DNA from: Staphylococcus muscae
Lineage (GTDB): Bacteria; Bacillota; Bacilli; Staphylococcales; Staphylococcaceae
Direction: 5' to 3'
DNA length: 64,000 nucleotides
Assembly: GCF_003019275.1 (NCBI RefSeq)
Contig: NZ_CP027848.1
Location: forward strand, 1,178,001 to 1,242,000
This document shows positions 49,142 to 57,542 of the stretch, piece after piece (position 1 is the stretch's first letter; the number at the start of each line of letters is the position of its first letter). The notes below the pieces were generated by a model. The model was not told the DNA's origin and searched no databases. It worked only from the letters and a program-made list of their open reading frames with translations. The position numbers were made by a program, and so were the translations under genes.

Positions 49142-51547
49142 TTACACCTTCTCCACTTCGAAAATTTTACGTTTCATATCATCACTTGTAATATCGTTCC
49201 ATGGTTCTTCAGGAATTGCTGCTTTCGCTTCCATGATACGGTTATACAGTTCTTCTTGTTTTTCTGGATCTAATACGACTGATTTCACTTGGTCAAAGCC
49301 CATGCGTTTCAACCATGGTGCTGTACGTTCAGCATAAACACCCGTTTCACGGTAGTACTGCATGTATGCACCACATAATTTGATTACTTCATCTTCTGTT
49401 TCTACTGTTGTTAAGAATTCAGCTTTCACAACATCTGTACCACCGTTACCACCAACGTAGATTTGGAAGCCATTTTCAACACCGATGATACCGAAGTCTT
49501 TTACGCCTGATTCTACACAGCTACGTGGACATCCAGATACACCCATTTTGAATTTGTGTGGTGTGTCGATGTATTCGAAAGTTTCTTCAAGGCGAATACC
49601 AAGTTTTGTTGTATATTGCGTACCGAAACGGCAGAACTCTTTACCTACACAGCTCTTAACTGAGCGTGTTTTCTTCGCATAAGCAGATGCTGAGCGCATG
49701 CCTAGATCTTCCCATACTTGAGGTAATTCTTCTTTTTTAACACCGTATAAACCGATACGTTGTGAACCTGTTACTTTAACGAGTGGTACATCATATTTCT
49801 TAGCCACTTCACCAAGACGGATTAATTGATCCGCATCTGTTACACCTGCACGCATTTGTGGGATAACAGAGAATGTACCATCGTTTTGGATGTTCGCATG
49901 GTAACGTTCGTTGGCAAAACGTGATGCTCTTTCATCTTCATGATCATGTGGATATACCATGTTTAAGTAGTAGTTGATTGCCGGACGACACTTCGGACAA
50001 CCGCCTTTGTTTTTAAAGTCTAATACGTGACGTACTTCTTTAGATGTTTTTAGACCTTTTGCACGGATTTGCGTAACGATTTGGTCACGTGATAAGTCTG
50101 TACATTCACAAATACCTGTTGGACCACTTTCAACAAAGTCTCCACCTAATGTATGTTCTAATAACTCACCGATTTGACCTTTACATTTACCACAAGAGTT
50201 ACCTGCTTTTGTCACTCTTGTTACGTCTGCAACTGATGTTAAACCGTGCTCTTTAATCGCATTAACGATCACACCTTTAGAGATACCGTTACAGCCACAG
50301 ATTGTTTCGTCATCATCCATATCAGCAACACTAATCGCATCTACTTCACCTGCTTTATGCAAGATAGATACAAGTGTGTATTCGTCGATTGTATCGCCTT
50401 TCTTCATCATATTGTAGAAACGGTTACCTTCTTCTGTATCACCGTAAAGGACCGCACCAACAATTTTTTTATCTTGAACAAAGATTTTTTTGTAAATATT
50501 ATCTACACCGTTGAATGTTTCGATACCACGTACATCTTCATTTTCAGTAATGCGACCCGCACTGAATAAGTCACAGCCTGATACTTTTAATGATGTAAAT
50601 GTTGTAGAACCTTGATAACCTTCTGTTGGTTTACCAGTAATATGGTCTGCCAATACTTTACCTTGATCATAAAGTGGCGCAACAAGACCGTATACTTTAG
50701 AACGGTGTTCCGCACATTCCCCAACTGCATAGATGTTAGGATCACTTGTTTTCATGAAGTCGTCTACTACGATACCGCGACCGATTTCTAAGCCAGCTGC
50801 ACGTGCTTCTTTCGTTACTGGACGGATACCTACTGCCATTACGACCATGTCTGCATCTAAGACACGTCCGTCTGATAAACGAATACCTTCTACATGACTC
50901 TCACCGATAATTTCTTGCGTATTTGCTTGTAATTCGAACTTGATGCCTTGCTTTTCAAGGTCTGCTTTTAACAAGCCACCTGCTTTACGGTCTAATTGTA
51001 CTTCCATTAACCATTCCGCTAAGTGAACAACTGTTACATCCATGCCTTGATCAACGAGACCACGTGCACATTCAAGACCTAACAAGCCACCACCGATAAC
51101 GATTGCTTTCTTCTTCGTTTTCGCTGTTTCAAGCATTTTTTCTGTATCATCAATTGTACGGAAACCAACAACACCATCTAAACGTGAACCGTCGATTGGT
51201 AAGATGAATGAATCAGAACCTGTTGCGATAATCATTTGGTCGTATGACACAACACGACCACTTTCTGTTTCAACATTTTGTTCTTCACGGTTGATCTTGA
51301 TGACTTTGTCACCTGTAATCAATTGAATGTTATGTTCTTCATACCACTCATATGGATTCATGATTGTCTCTTCGACTGTCATTTTGTTTTGTAAGATGTT
51401 TGACAACATAATACGGTTGTAATTCGGATAAGGTTCTTTACCGATAATTGTAATGTCAAACTTATCAGGGTCACGATCTAAAATTTCTTCAATTGTACGA
51501 ACCCCCGCCATACCATTACCGATCATTAATAGTTTCGTTTTACTCAT
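49142..51547 (-). CDS. nirB: Assimilatory-type NADH nitrite reductase large subunit NirB
   Basis: This 801-residue enzyme reduces nitrite to ammonia with NADH. Its order is: FAD/NAD domain (GNGMAGVRTIEEIL; AIVIGGGLLGLECARGL), two BFD-type [2Fe-2S] modules (ETICGCNGISKG, GNSCGKCKGQ; then GGCPKCRPA), and a sulfite-reductase-like domain with siroheme/[4Fe-4S] cysteines (CVGKEFCRFG, SGCPRSCVE). It overlaps the preceding gene by 8 bases. Confidence 0.95.
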   Translation of the reverse strand: MSKTKLLMIGNGMAGVRTIEEILDRDPDKFDITIIGKEPYPNYNRIMLSNILQNKMTVEETIMNPYEWYEEHNIQLITGDKVIKINREEQNVETESGRVVSYDQMIIATGSDSFILPIDGSRLDGVVGFRTIDDTEKMLETAKTKKKAIVIGGGLLGLECARGLVDQGMDVTVVHLAEWLMEVQLDRKAGGLLKADLEKQGIKFELQANTQEIIGESHVEGIRLSDGRVLDADMVVMAVGIRPVTKEARAAGLEIGRGIVVDDFMKTSDPNIYAVGECAEHRSKVYGLVAPLYDQGKVLADHITGKPTEGYQGSTTFTSLKVSGCDLFSAGRITENEDVRGIETFNGVDNIYKKIFVQDKKIVGAVLYGDTEEGNRFYNMMKKGDTIDEYTLVSILHKAGEVDAISVADMDDDETICGCNGISKGVIVNAIKEHGLTSVADVTRVTKAGNSCGKCKGQIGELLEHTLGGDFVESGPTGICECTDLSRDQIVTQIRAKGLKTSKEVRHVLDFKNKGGCPKCRPAINYYLNMVYPHDHEDERASRFANERYHANIQNDGTFSVIPQMRAGVTDADQLIRLGEVAKKYDVPLVKVTGSQRIGLYGVKKEELPQVWEDLGMRSASAYAKKTRSVKSCVGKEFCRFGTQYTTKLGIRLEETFEYIDTPHKFKMGVSGCPRSCVESGVKDFGIIGVENGFQIYVGGNGGTDVVKAEFLTTVETEDEVIKLCGAYMQYYRETGVYAERTAPWLKRMGFDQVKSVVLDPEKQEELYNRIMEAKAAIPEEPWNDITSDDMKRKIFEVEKV

Positions 51548-52001
51548 GGATATCCTCCTCTAACGTTTTTAAATATGCCTTTATTTTTTTTGCGTAAGCT
51601 TGTGTCTTTCGAATGGATTGTCCTGATGAACTGATACTAATTGTCATGTCATCATGCCTAACATTCAAAGTGTTGAAGAAGTCCGACTGATGTCTGTCTC
51701 CCGTATGGTTCACCCATTGGCTATCTGTCGCATCACGAACCACACGATCATTGACGTCAGAACAATCTGTCGCCACAATGATTAAGTCGGCTGCTGCAAT
51801 GTCATCCGCTTCATAGTCTTTGTATAATAATCTGACTGATGATGGCCATTGCTTTGACGTGAACCCTTCATGAAATTGTGGACTCACTACATCAATTCGG
51901 CAGTCTTCATGAATCAACCCTTGGAATTTCCGCCATGCAATCTTCCCCCCACCAACTATCACAACTTGCTTATCACACAAGTTCAGCTGTATTGGATACA
52001 T
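51540..52001 (-). CDS. Precorrin-2 dehydrogenase-like protein (siroheme synthesis)
   Basis: A 153-residue NAD-binding protein (VVIVGGGKIAWRKFQGLI) like the N-terminal half of CysG/SirC, which oxidises precorrin-2 to sirohydrochlorin. It is shorter than Met8 and lacks the chelatase part, which the upstream gene supplies. It overlaps the SirB-like gene by 29 bases and nirB by 8. Confidence 0.87.
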   Translation of the reverse strand: MYPIQLNLCDKQVVIVGGGKIAWRKFQGLIHEDCRIDVVSPQFHEGFTSKQWPSSVRLLYKDYEADDIAAADLIIVATDCSDVNDRVVRDATDSQWVNHTGDRHQSDFFNTLNVRHDDMTISISSSGQSIRKTQAYAKKIKAYLKTLEEDIHE

Positions 52002-52722
52002 GACGTGCCTCCTGACAAGACGCGATACGCGCTAAAATAATCGTTTTTAATACTGGGTCAAAGTTAATTGCAGTCGTATAGACGATTTCCGTTGGTAACA
52101 TCATTTCCGCAATTTGTCGCTTCGTTTTATTGACGAGATAACCGTCGTAAAAGAAAAATGGAATGACGAGCAACTTATCATACTGCTCTGCGAGTGGTAG
52201 TAATGTATCTTTGAACTTCAACTTGCCATATACCATACTCGGATAACACTGAAACTGATCATTTGGATGCTGTTCGGCTAATCGCGTCAACGCCACATCA
52301 GGCTCATCAAAACGTGCATTGCCATGCGCTAAAATCACAATACCTGTTGTATCATCGATTTCATGCTCATAACGCACCAGTTGTTTCGACACCCAATCCG
52401 CCATTGCTGGATGCGTCCCGAGTGGTTCTGCTAGTTCAAAATGAACTTGAGAATATTGCTCTGTCCATACCTTCATTTGATCTGCAATATCTTCATAATA
52501 GTGCGATGCCGTGAAGAGTAACAACGGCATTAAATTCACTGCTTGATACCCTTGTTCTACCGTTGCTTCGATTACAGTGTCTAAAGATTGTTCTTCCGAC
52601 TCCAAAAACGCCACATCATAATCAATCGATGTATCATTAAATAGTTCATGTACAAACTGTTCAAGCGTCTCATTCAACTTGCCTTTACGCATGCCATGTA
52701 CAATTAAAATCGTTTTCTGCAA
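51973..52722 (-). CDS. Sirohydrochlorin chelatase-like protein (SirB/CbiX; NirR of staphylococci)
   Basis: The protein has about 249 residues with CbiX motifs (ILIVHGMRKGKLNETL and the second VILAHGNARFDEP), both with putative metal-binding His. I choose TTG 52722, because GGAGGGGG is ideally spaced from it; a GTG at 52731 is too close and an upstream ATG (52779) lies inside the Rex-like box. It inserts iron in sirohydrochlorin for NirB. The same place in S. aureus is called nirR. It is the first gene of the nir operon. Confidence 0.82.
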   Translation of the reverse strand: MQKTILIVHGMRKGKLNETLEQFVHELFNDTSIDYDVAFLESEEQSLDTVIEATVEQGYQAVNLMPLLLFTASHYYEDIADQMKVWTEQYSQVHFELAEPLGTHPAMADWVSKQLVRYEHEIDDTTGIVILAHGNARFDEPDVALTRLAEQHPNDQFQCYPSMVYGKLKFKDTLLPLAEQYDKLLVIPFFFYDGYLVNKTKRQIAEMMLPTEIVYTTAINFDPVLKTIILARIASCQEARHVSNTAELV

Positions 52723-52744
52723 CTGCTTCACCCCCTCCTTTATA

Positions 52745-52762
52745 TTGTAATATATTTCACAT
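52745..52762. promoter_or_regulatory. Second Rex-like site before the nir operon
   Basis: TTGTAATATATTTCACAT matches the Rex consensus at 15 of 18; its centre is 23 bp from that of the stronger site, about two helical turns. Confidence 0.5.
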
Positions 52763-52767
52763 ACTTT

Positions 52768-52785
52768 TTGTGATTCCATTCACAG
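52768..52785. promoter_or_regulatory. Rex-like operator before the nir operon
   Basis: TTGTGATTCCATTCACAG has strong halves (TTGTGA and TTCACA) in the nir promoter area. Confidence 0.6.
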
Positions 52786-52798
52786 TCAGAAACAGAAA

Positions 52799-52812
52799 TA
52801 GGGAACCCCCTA
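52799..52812. promoter_or_regulatory. NreC site before the nir operon
   Basis: TAGGGAACCCCCTA is a perfect match to TAGGG-N4-CCCTA, 77 bp before the TTG start. A related copy (AAGGGGATTCCCTA, 52823-52836) follows; together they form a hairpin, listed separately. Confidence 0.65.
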
Positions 52813-52836
52813 GTCTATTCACAAGGGGATTCCCTA
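52799..52836 (-). terminator. Hairpin after the GNAT gene, overlapping NreC-like sites
   Basis: Minus-strand arms TAGGGAATCCCC and GGGGGTTCCCTA (one mismatch) with a 14-base loop, then TTTCTGTTTC. This may end the upstream GNAT transcript. The T run is weak. Confidence 0.5.
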
Positions 52837-52894
52837 TCATCGATTTTATTCAACTATTTTATACCATTTATAACCTAGGCCAACTACTGGTGTA

Positions 52895-53440
52895 TTACGC
52901 TTCACCCCATGGTGGTGGCGCTAATAATTTGTCATCATATCGCTCTGGAATAAGTACTTTCACCATCATGACACCTTTGTCCCCTGACTCTTCATCTTCC
53001 ATTTCGAAGTACGTCTCATAACCACGTCGTTGATAGACATCTTCAAGCCAAGCCATTTTGCGTGCAGATGTTCCGAGTACAACTGCCGGGGCTTTCAATG
53101 TATCTCGTAAAATGACTTCTTCCACATAACGCATCATTTGACTTCCGTAGCCTTTGCCACTCATTTCTGGATCTGTGGCTAACCACCATACAAATGGGTA
53201 TTTGGAGACAGGTGTGTCTGACTCCCAAGGGAAACGGATAGACAGCGTTGATACGATGCGATTATCAACTTCCAATACATAACAAGCATTATCTCGAATA
53301 TTATCTGCAATCATCTCAGGTGTTGCATTGACAGACGGCCAGTTAATCCCCACTTCACGTAATGGGGTGAAAGAACGATACATCAGCTCATGTAAAGCAT
53401 CGGTATCTTCAAGTGTTGCAAGTCGAAATTGTTGTGTCAT
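52895..53440 (-). CDS. GNAT-family N-acetyltransferase
   Basis: This 181-residue protein has the acetyl-CoA binding segment WLATDPEMSGKGYGSQMMRY (pattern Gx-GxG/S) and a C-terminal strand-loop QRRGYETYFEMEDEES. Substrate unknown. Start 53440 follows AAGGATG. It lies between the nir operon and nirC, divergent from nirC. Confidence 0.78.
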   Translation of the reverse strand: MTQQFRLATLEDTDALHELMYRSFTPLREVGINWPSVNATPEMIADNIRDNACYVLEVDNRIVSTLSIRFPWESDTPVSKYPFVWWLATDPEMSGKGYGSQMMRYVEEVILRDTLKAPAVVLGTSARKMAWLEDVYQRRGYETYFEMEDEESGDKGVMMVKVLIPERYDDKLLAPPPWGEA

Positions 53441-53563
53441 CGTGACACATCCTTTCTATACTTTTTTCGCTATTTTATCAGAATGTCGTGTACAATCTGT
53501 AATAGTTGGCTCATTATTTTAAAATACCCCTATTTATTCTATTAATAATAAAGTAAAATATAA

Positions 53564-53581
53564 TTGTTAATTAAATCACAA
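53564..53581. promoter_or_regulatory. Rex-like operator before nirC
   Basis: TTGTTAATTAAATCACAA matches the Rex consensus at 16 of 18 positions, only 21 bp before the GTG start, so it likely overlaps the transcription start. Confidence 0.65.
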
Positions 53582-53602
53582 AAATTTTATGGAGGGATTA
53601 CA

Positions 53603-54421
53603 GTGTCTATTGAAAAACCAACAAAAGCGGTTCAGGATACGTATTCATCTCGTTCTATCGTTGAAGGCATTATCCACAGCGTAGCGATGAAAGAGATCAT
53701 GTTGGACCGCACAATGCCACGCTACATCTTAAAATCGATGATGTCTGGCTTTCTACTCGCAATCGTGACTGTATTTATGTTAGCTATGAAAACACAAATG
53801 GCTGGTGCCTTACCAGGTGTCGTCAATCTCATGGGAGCAATTGCTTTCAGTATTGCCTTAGTATTCATCGTACTGACACACTCAGAGTTATTAACAAGTA
53901 ATTTTATGTTCCTAACAATCGGTATGTACTACCGCACAATTTCTATCGCAAAATCAATGTGGTTGTTTGCGGTTTGTTTCTTAGGAAATATTTTAGGTGC
54001 CTTCGTTTTATTCGGCTTATTGATTTGCACACAAGTCATGACTCCAGAAATGATCGAAGCACTGACTAAAACAGTTGCTGCCAAAACAATTGAGCCAACA
54101 TGGCATGCTATTTTAGTGAAAGCGATCTTCGCCAACTTCTTTATTAACATTGGTATTTATGTATCACTGATGTTTAAAGAAGGTATGACAAAAACATTCT
54201 TCATTGCAATCGGCGTAATTATTTTCGTATTTATGGGTTATGAACACGTTGTTTATAATGCTGGCTTATTCGTCGGTATGTTGTTCTATAACCTAGATGC
54301 ATTAAGCGGTCTTGGCGTTCTTAAAAACATCATCTTTGCTTTTATTGGTAACTACATCGGTGGTGGCTTGATGATTGGTTTATTATACGCTTACCTAAAT
54401 GGTACACCTAAAAAACTATAA
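53603..54421 (+). CDS. nirC: Formate/nitrite transporter NirC
   Basis: This 272-residue FNT channel has six helices and the GNILGAFVLFGLL / ANFFINIGIYVSL repeat signature. GTG 53603 is chosen: GGAGGG lies 6 bases before it. It moves nitrite (or formate) across the membrane, linking NarG output to NirBD. A Rex-like box in front supports anaerobic control. Confidence 0.88.
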   Translation: MSIEKPTKAVQDTYSSRSIVEGIIHSVAMKEIMLDRTMPRYILKSMMSGFLLAIVTVFMLAMKTQMAGALPGVVNLMGAIAFSIALVFIVLTHSELLTSNFMFLTIGMYYRTISIAKSMWLFAVCFLGNILGAFVLFGLLICTQVMTPEMIEALTKTVAAKTIEPTWHAILVKAIFANFFINIGIYVSLMFKEGMTKTFFIAIGVIIFVFMGYEHVVYNAGLFVGMLFYNLDALSGLGVLKNIIFAFIGNYIGGGLMIGLLYAYLNGTPKKL

Positions 54422-54435
54422 GTGATGAACGCACA

Positions 54436-54480
54436 TAAAAAGCGATTTGAACATTTTGAAAGTGTTCAAATCGCTTTTTT
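54436..54480. terminator. Bidirectional terminator after nirC
   Basis: Arms AAAAAGCGATTTGAACA and TGTTCAAATCGCTTTTTT. Confidence 0.87.
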
Positions 54481-54483
54481 CAT

Positions 54484-54666
54484 TTATTGTGCAGCTTTTT
54501 TGCGTCGTGTCATGACCTTCAAGCCATATGCAAAAATGCTATATCCTAATGCTGTTTGTACTGCCCACTTGATTACGCCATCCAACTTGCAAACTTTATT
54601 CAATAATACTGGTACTGCAGTACTTGCAACATATAATCCTAATACTTTGACATAACGTTTATTCAT
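54484..54666 (-). CDS. Small two-helix membrane protein
   Basis: A 60-residue protein with two hydrophobic segments (VLGLYVASTAVPVLLNKV and IKWAVQTALGYSIFAYGLKV) and a basic end TRRKKAAQ. A good AAGGAGATG site precedes the ATG, and a terminator follows the stop, so it is likely real. No function is recognised. Confidence 0.68.
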   Translation of the reverse strand: MNKRYVKVLGLYVASTAVPVLLNKVCKLDGVIKWAVQTALGYSIFAYGLKVMTRRKKAAQ

Positions 54667-54971
54667 ATAAACATCTCCTTATAAATGAATGATAAAAGCA
54701 TATTATGGCATATCGGTGTCCCGATAACGCTTGCACGTCAGCAGACATCAAATTCATTGTACCACTGACTACATATCTTATTACTATTGGAATTCTGACA
54801 AATTATTGAACGACCTACGCCCTATTTTCACAAACATATTAGATGTTCAAGTACTTTTTAAAATACATATTATTTTTTGTCTATTTTATGAACATTAAAG
54901 ATATATAATTATGTATTAAATTATTGCTTGTTAAAATAAAAACACTTTAAAAATAGAAAGGACGTTTCAAT
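54667..54971. other. Divergent intergenic region before the SLC13 gene
   Basis: No gene in these 305 bp. A small inverted repeat TATCGG-TGTC-CCGATA occurs at 54711-54726, near the small membrane gene; otherwise A/T-rich sequence with no clear operator. Confidence 0.5.
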
Positions 54972-56498
54972 ATGGGGACACCTAAGAAAAAACAATCTAC
55001 AAGCCACTTTAAACCACTATGGTTCATTTTGGCATTTGTTGCATTAATCACCATATTACTTATTCCAACCCCTGCAAGCTTACCAATTATGGGTAAAGCT
55101 GCATTAGCCATTCTAGCCTTCGCTGTCATTTTATGGGTTACAGAGGCAGTTAGCTACCCCGTTTCTGCTGCCATTATTATCAGCCTTATCATTCTTTTAC
55201 TCGGTTTCAGCCCAGTACAAAATTTAGCAGAATCTCTTGGCAACCCAAAGGTAGGAGGCGAGCCCATCTCAGGAGATACTGCTTTCGGCACAAGCAACGC
55301 ACTCAAACTCGCATTTAGTGGTTTCTCATCAAGTGCTGTTGCATTAGTTGCTGCCGCTTTATTCCTAGCAACTGCCATGCAAATCACTCACTTACACAAA
55401 CGCCTTGCATTGTGGGTATTGTCACTTGTTGGCAACAAAACACGTAATATTGTTATTGGTGCCATTGCTGTTGCGATTATTTTGGCATTCTTCGTTCCAT
55501 CAGCAACAGCCCGTACTGGTGCCATTGTGCCAATCTTACTCGGTATGGTCGCTGCATTTGGCGCAAGTAAAAACAGTCGCCTTGCTGCGTTACTGGTCAT
55601 CACAGCTGTACAAGCTGTCACAATTTGGAGTGTTGGGATTAAAACGGCTGCCGCACAAAACATCGTAGCTATCAACTTTATTAACAACCAGCTCGGGCAC
55701 GACGTATCATGGGGTGAATGGTTCTTATATGCTGCTCCATGGTCAGTGCTTATGTCAGTAGTCCTTTATTTTGTTGTTTTAAAAGTCATCCCACCCGAGC
55801 AAGATCATATTCAAGGCGGTAGCAGTCTTGTAAAACAACAATTTGATGAATTAGGCCCGATTACACCTAGAGAATGGCGTTTAATTGCTATTTCTATTGC
55901 ACTACTGGTGCTATGGTCAACCGAAAAAATCTTACACCCGATTGACTCTTCTTCTATTACATTACTCGCCTTAGCAATCATGTTAACACCGAAAATCGGT
56001 ATTATGAGTTGGAAAGAAGCCGAAAGTAAAATTCCGTGGGGCACAATCATCGTCTTTGGTGTGGGTATTTCGTTAGGGAATGTACTTTTACAAACAACGG
56101 CTGCACAATGGTTAAGTGACAAAACATTCGGCCTAATGGGTCTAGAACACTTGCCAATCATTGCGACAATTGCTTTGATTTCATTATTCAACATTCTTAT
56201 TCATTTAGGATTTGCTAGTGCAACGAGTCTATCATCTGCACTGATTCCTGTTTTTATATCTTTAGCCACAACATTACATCTGGGTGATCACACGATTGGA
56301 TTCGTATTAATTCAACAATTTGTAATTAGTTTTGGGTTCTTATTACCTGTCAGTTCACCACAAGGTATGTTGGCATATGGAACAGAGACGTTTACAGCCA
56401 AAGATTACTTAAAAGTTGGCTTACCACTAACTATCGCCGGCTATGTTCTTATCATTCTCTTCAGTATGACATATTGGAAATGGCTCGGCCTTCTATAA
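54972..56498 (+). CDS. SLC13/DASS-family anion or dicarboxylate symporter
   Basis: This 508-residue protein has 11-12 helices. It has the DASS features LPIMGKAALAILAFAVILWV, VPSATARTGAIVPI (first SNT-like motif region) and the second repeat GFASATSLSSALIPVF. It likely carries a C4-dicarboxylate or sulfate with sodium; the substrate cannot be told. AGAAAGGA precedes the ATG, and a hairpin follows. Confidence 0.82.
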   Translation: MGTPKKKQSTSHFKPLWFILAFVALITILLIPTPASLPIMGKAALAILAFAVILWVTEAVSYPVSAAIIISLIILLLGFSPVQNLAESLGNPKVGGEPISGDTAFGTSNALKLAFSGFSSSAVALVAAALFLATAMQITHLHKRLALWVLSLVGNKTRNIVIGAIAVAIILAFFVPSATARTGAIVPILLGMVAAFGASKNSRLAALLVITAVQAVTIWSVGIKTAAAQNIVAINFINNQLGHDVSWGEWFLYAAPWSVLMSVVLYFVVLKVIPPEQDHIQGGSSLVKQQFDELGPITPREWRLIAISIALLVLWSTEKILHPIDSSSITLLALAIMLTPKIGIMSWKEAESKIPWGTIIVFGVGISLGNVLLQTTAAQWLSDKTFGLMGLEHLPIIATIALISLFNILIHLGFASATSLSSALIPVFISLATTLHLGDHTIGFVLIQQFVISFGFLLPVSSPQGMLAYGTETFTAKDYLKVGLPLTIAGYVLIILFSMTYWKWLGLL

Positions 56499-56507
56499 AA
56501 TGATAAA

Positions 56508-56543
56508 CGCACGAACATGGGGGAAACATGTTCGTGCGTTTTC
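56508..56543 (+). terminator. Terminator after the SLC13 gene
   Basis: Arms AACGCACGAACATG and CATGTTCGTGCGTT followed by TTCATTT. Confidence 0.75.
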
Positions 56544-56544
56544 A

Positions 56545-56959
56545 TTTAACATCTCAGTTAGGAGGTGTTTTCGGGTATAAGGTTTAGGGATTGTTTTATC
56601 TGCTTTCACTTGATCCATATGGGAATAGAATCTTATTCCTACTTCAGTAAACTTGTATGTTCTCCAAGATTACTATTGATTCGAGGTGACATCTACATGT
56701 CCTAACCTCTGTCTATATCATACCTTTCTTTCTCACCGTTCACATCAGACATGAGATTGAACTTTCTATCAGTCTATCGTCTGAGCTTGTAATAAAACAA
56801 ATCGGTTCGTTTTTATAGAAGTTTTTGTAGTTCTCCCCTAAAAAGTGTACAAACCTTCTCATAGAATAAACGATCCATTCCATGGCTCCCATAACTAAAA
56901 TATGGATCAACATCAAGTAACATTTTTGCCCATTGCTCGAATTCTGTTCAATTTCCTAT
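56545..56959. other. Apparently decayed region with coding remnants
   Basis: No full gene fits here. On the minus strand two fragments have protein-like composition: one near 56545-56670 reading WRTYKFTEVGIRFYSHMDQV and on, without a start, and one at 56813-56947 listed separately. I recognise neither. Confidence 0.4.
56813..56947 (-). pseudogene. Possible coding remnant of unknown origin
   Basis: A 44-residue open stretch (with VDPYFSYGSHGMDRLFYEKV) is rich in Tyr, Phe and Trp and ends in TAA, but it has no start or ribosome site in its 5' part. It lies just downstream of the small HTH gene on the same strand. It may be the tail of a lost gene. Confidence 0.35.
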
Positions 56960-57139
56960 TTATAAGTGTAATGTTTTTGCATACTTCGAAAGTCGCTCAA
57001 CATCTCGGAAAGACATATCATCTATGCTTCTATAACCAGATCTCAAGTCATTAATAATGCCTTGATTCACCCCCGTATGTTGGTAAATATCATAACATGA
57101 TGTATCTGATGCCATCAGCTTATCGATTAGTTTTCTCAT
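56960..57139 (-). CDS. Small helix-turn-helix-like protein
   Basis: The protein has 59 residues from ATG 57139, which has AGGAGTG 8 bases upstream. TSCYDIYQHTGVNQGIINDL fits an Xre-like recognition unit, followed by LSKYAKTL. Such small proteins occur with phage or plasmid remnants. A near-perfect Rex box begins 75 bp upstream. The function is unknown. Confidence 0.6.
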   Translation of the reverse strand: MRKLIDKLMASDTSCYDIYQHTGVNQGIINDLRSGYRSIDDMSFRDVERLSKYAKTLHL

Positions 57140-57213
57140 TATGAACACTCCTATTCTTTTTATCGCTTTATACACCCGAAGTATACACATTACTATTGCA
57201 AATATCCAACGTT

Positions 57214-57231
57214 TTGTGATTCAATTCACAA
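57214..57231. promoter_or_regulatory. Rex-like operator between the small HTH gene and the pfoR-sda operon
   Basis: TTGTGATTCAATTCACAA matches the Rex consensus halves at 13 of 14 positions, one of the best sites in the window. Its target gene is not clear. Confidence 0.65.
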
Positions 57232-57337
57232 ATATTTATAGTCTGAAAATTATTAATCTTAGAACTTCATGGTGTTCACAAATAGGACACAACTGTCTTT
57301 TCACCCGATTTCTTTAACGCTTTAATGTGAAGAATCG

Positions 57338-57520
57338 TTGACGCACAAAGGCTTAACAGCGTTTAAGAAGGTTAAACTTTTCACAATCTCTATAATAATT
57401 TTATTATATATTACACTATTCAATTTTGTGTTATATGCAATTAATAAGAAGGGTATTGCATACGCTTTCAAAAGGTTCTATGATGAAGGTGCTTTGAGAG
57501 AGAGTAAAAAAACAAAATAG
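57338..57520 (+). CDS. Doubtful small membrane protein upstream of pfoR
   Basis: A 60-residue frame starts at TTG with one strong membrane helix (FTISIIILLYITLFNFVLYA) and a basic tail, ending 22 bases before pfoR. No clear ribosome site precedes it. It could be a leader protein, a gene remnant, or chance. Confidence 0.35.
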   Translation: MTHKGLTAFKKVKLFTISIIILLYITLFNFVLYAINKKGIAYAFKRFYDEGALRESKKTK

Positions 57521-57542
57521 ATTTAGAGAGAAGGAATTGTTT

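Larger units (their letters stand above)
57140..57542. other. Region between the HTH gene and pfoR
   Basis: This region contains the Rex-like box 57214-57231 and a doubtful small frame (57338-57520). Otherwise nothing is evident. Confidence 0.5.

Noticed and set aside
54711..54726. Inverted repeat TATCGG-TGTC-CCGATA as an operator or terminator
   Set aside because: Short arms, no T run, and no nearby promoter elements; kept only as a note in the gap description.
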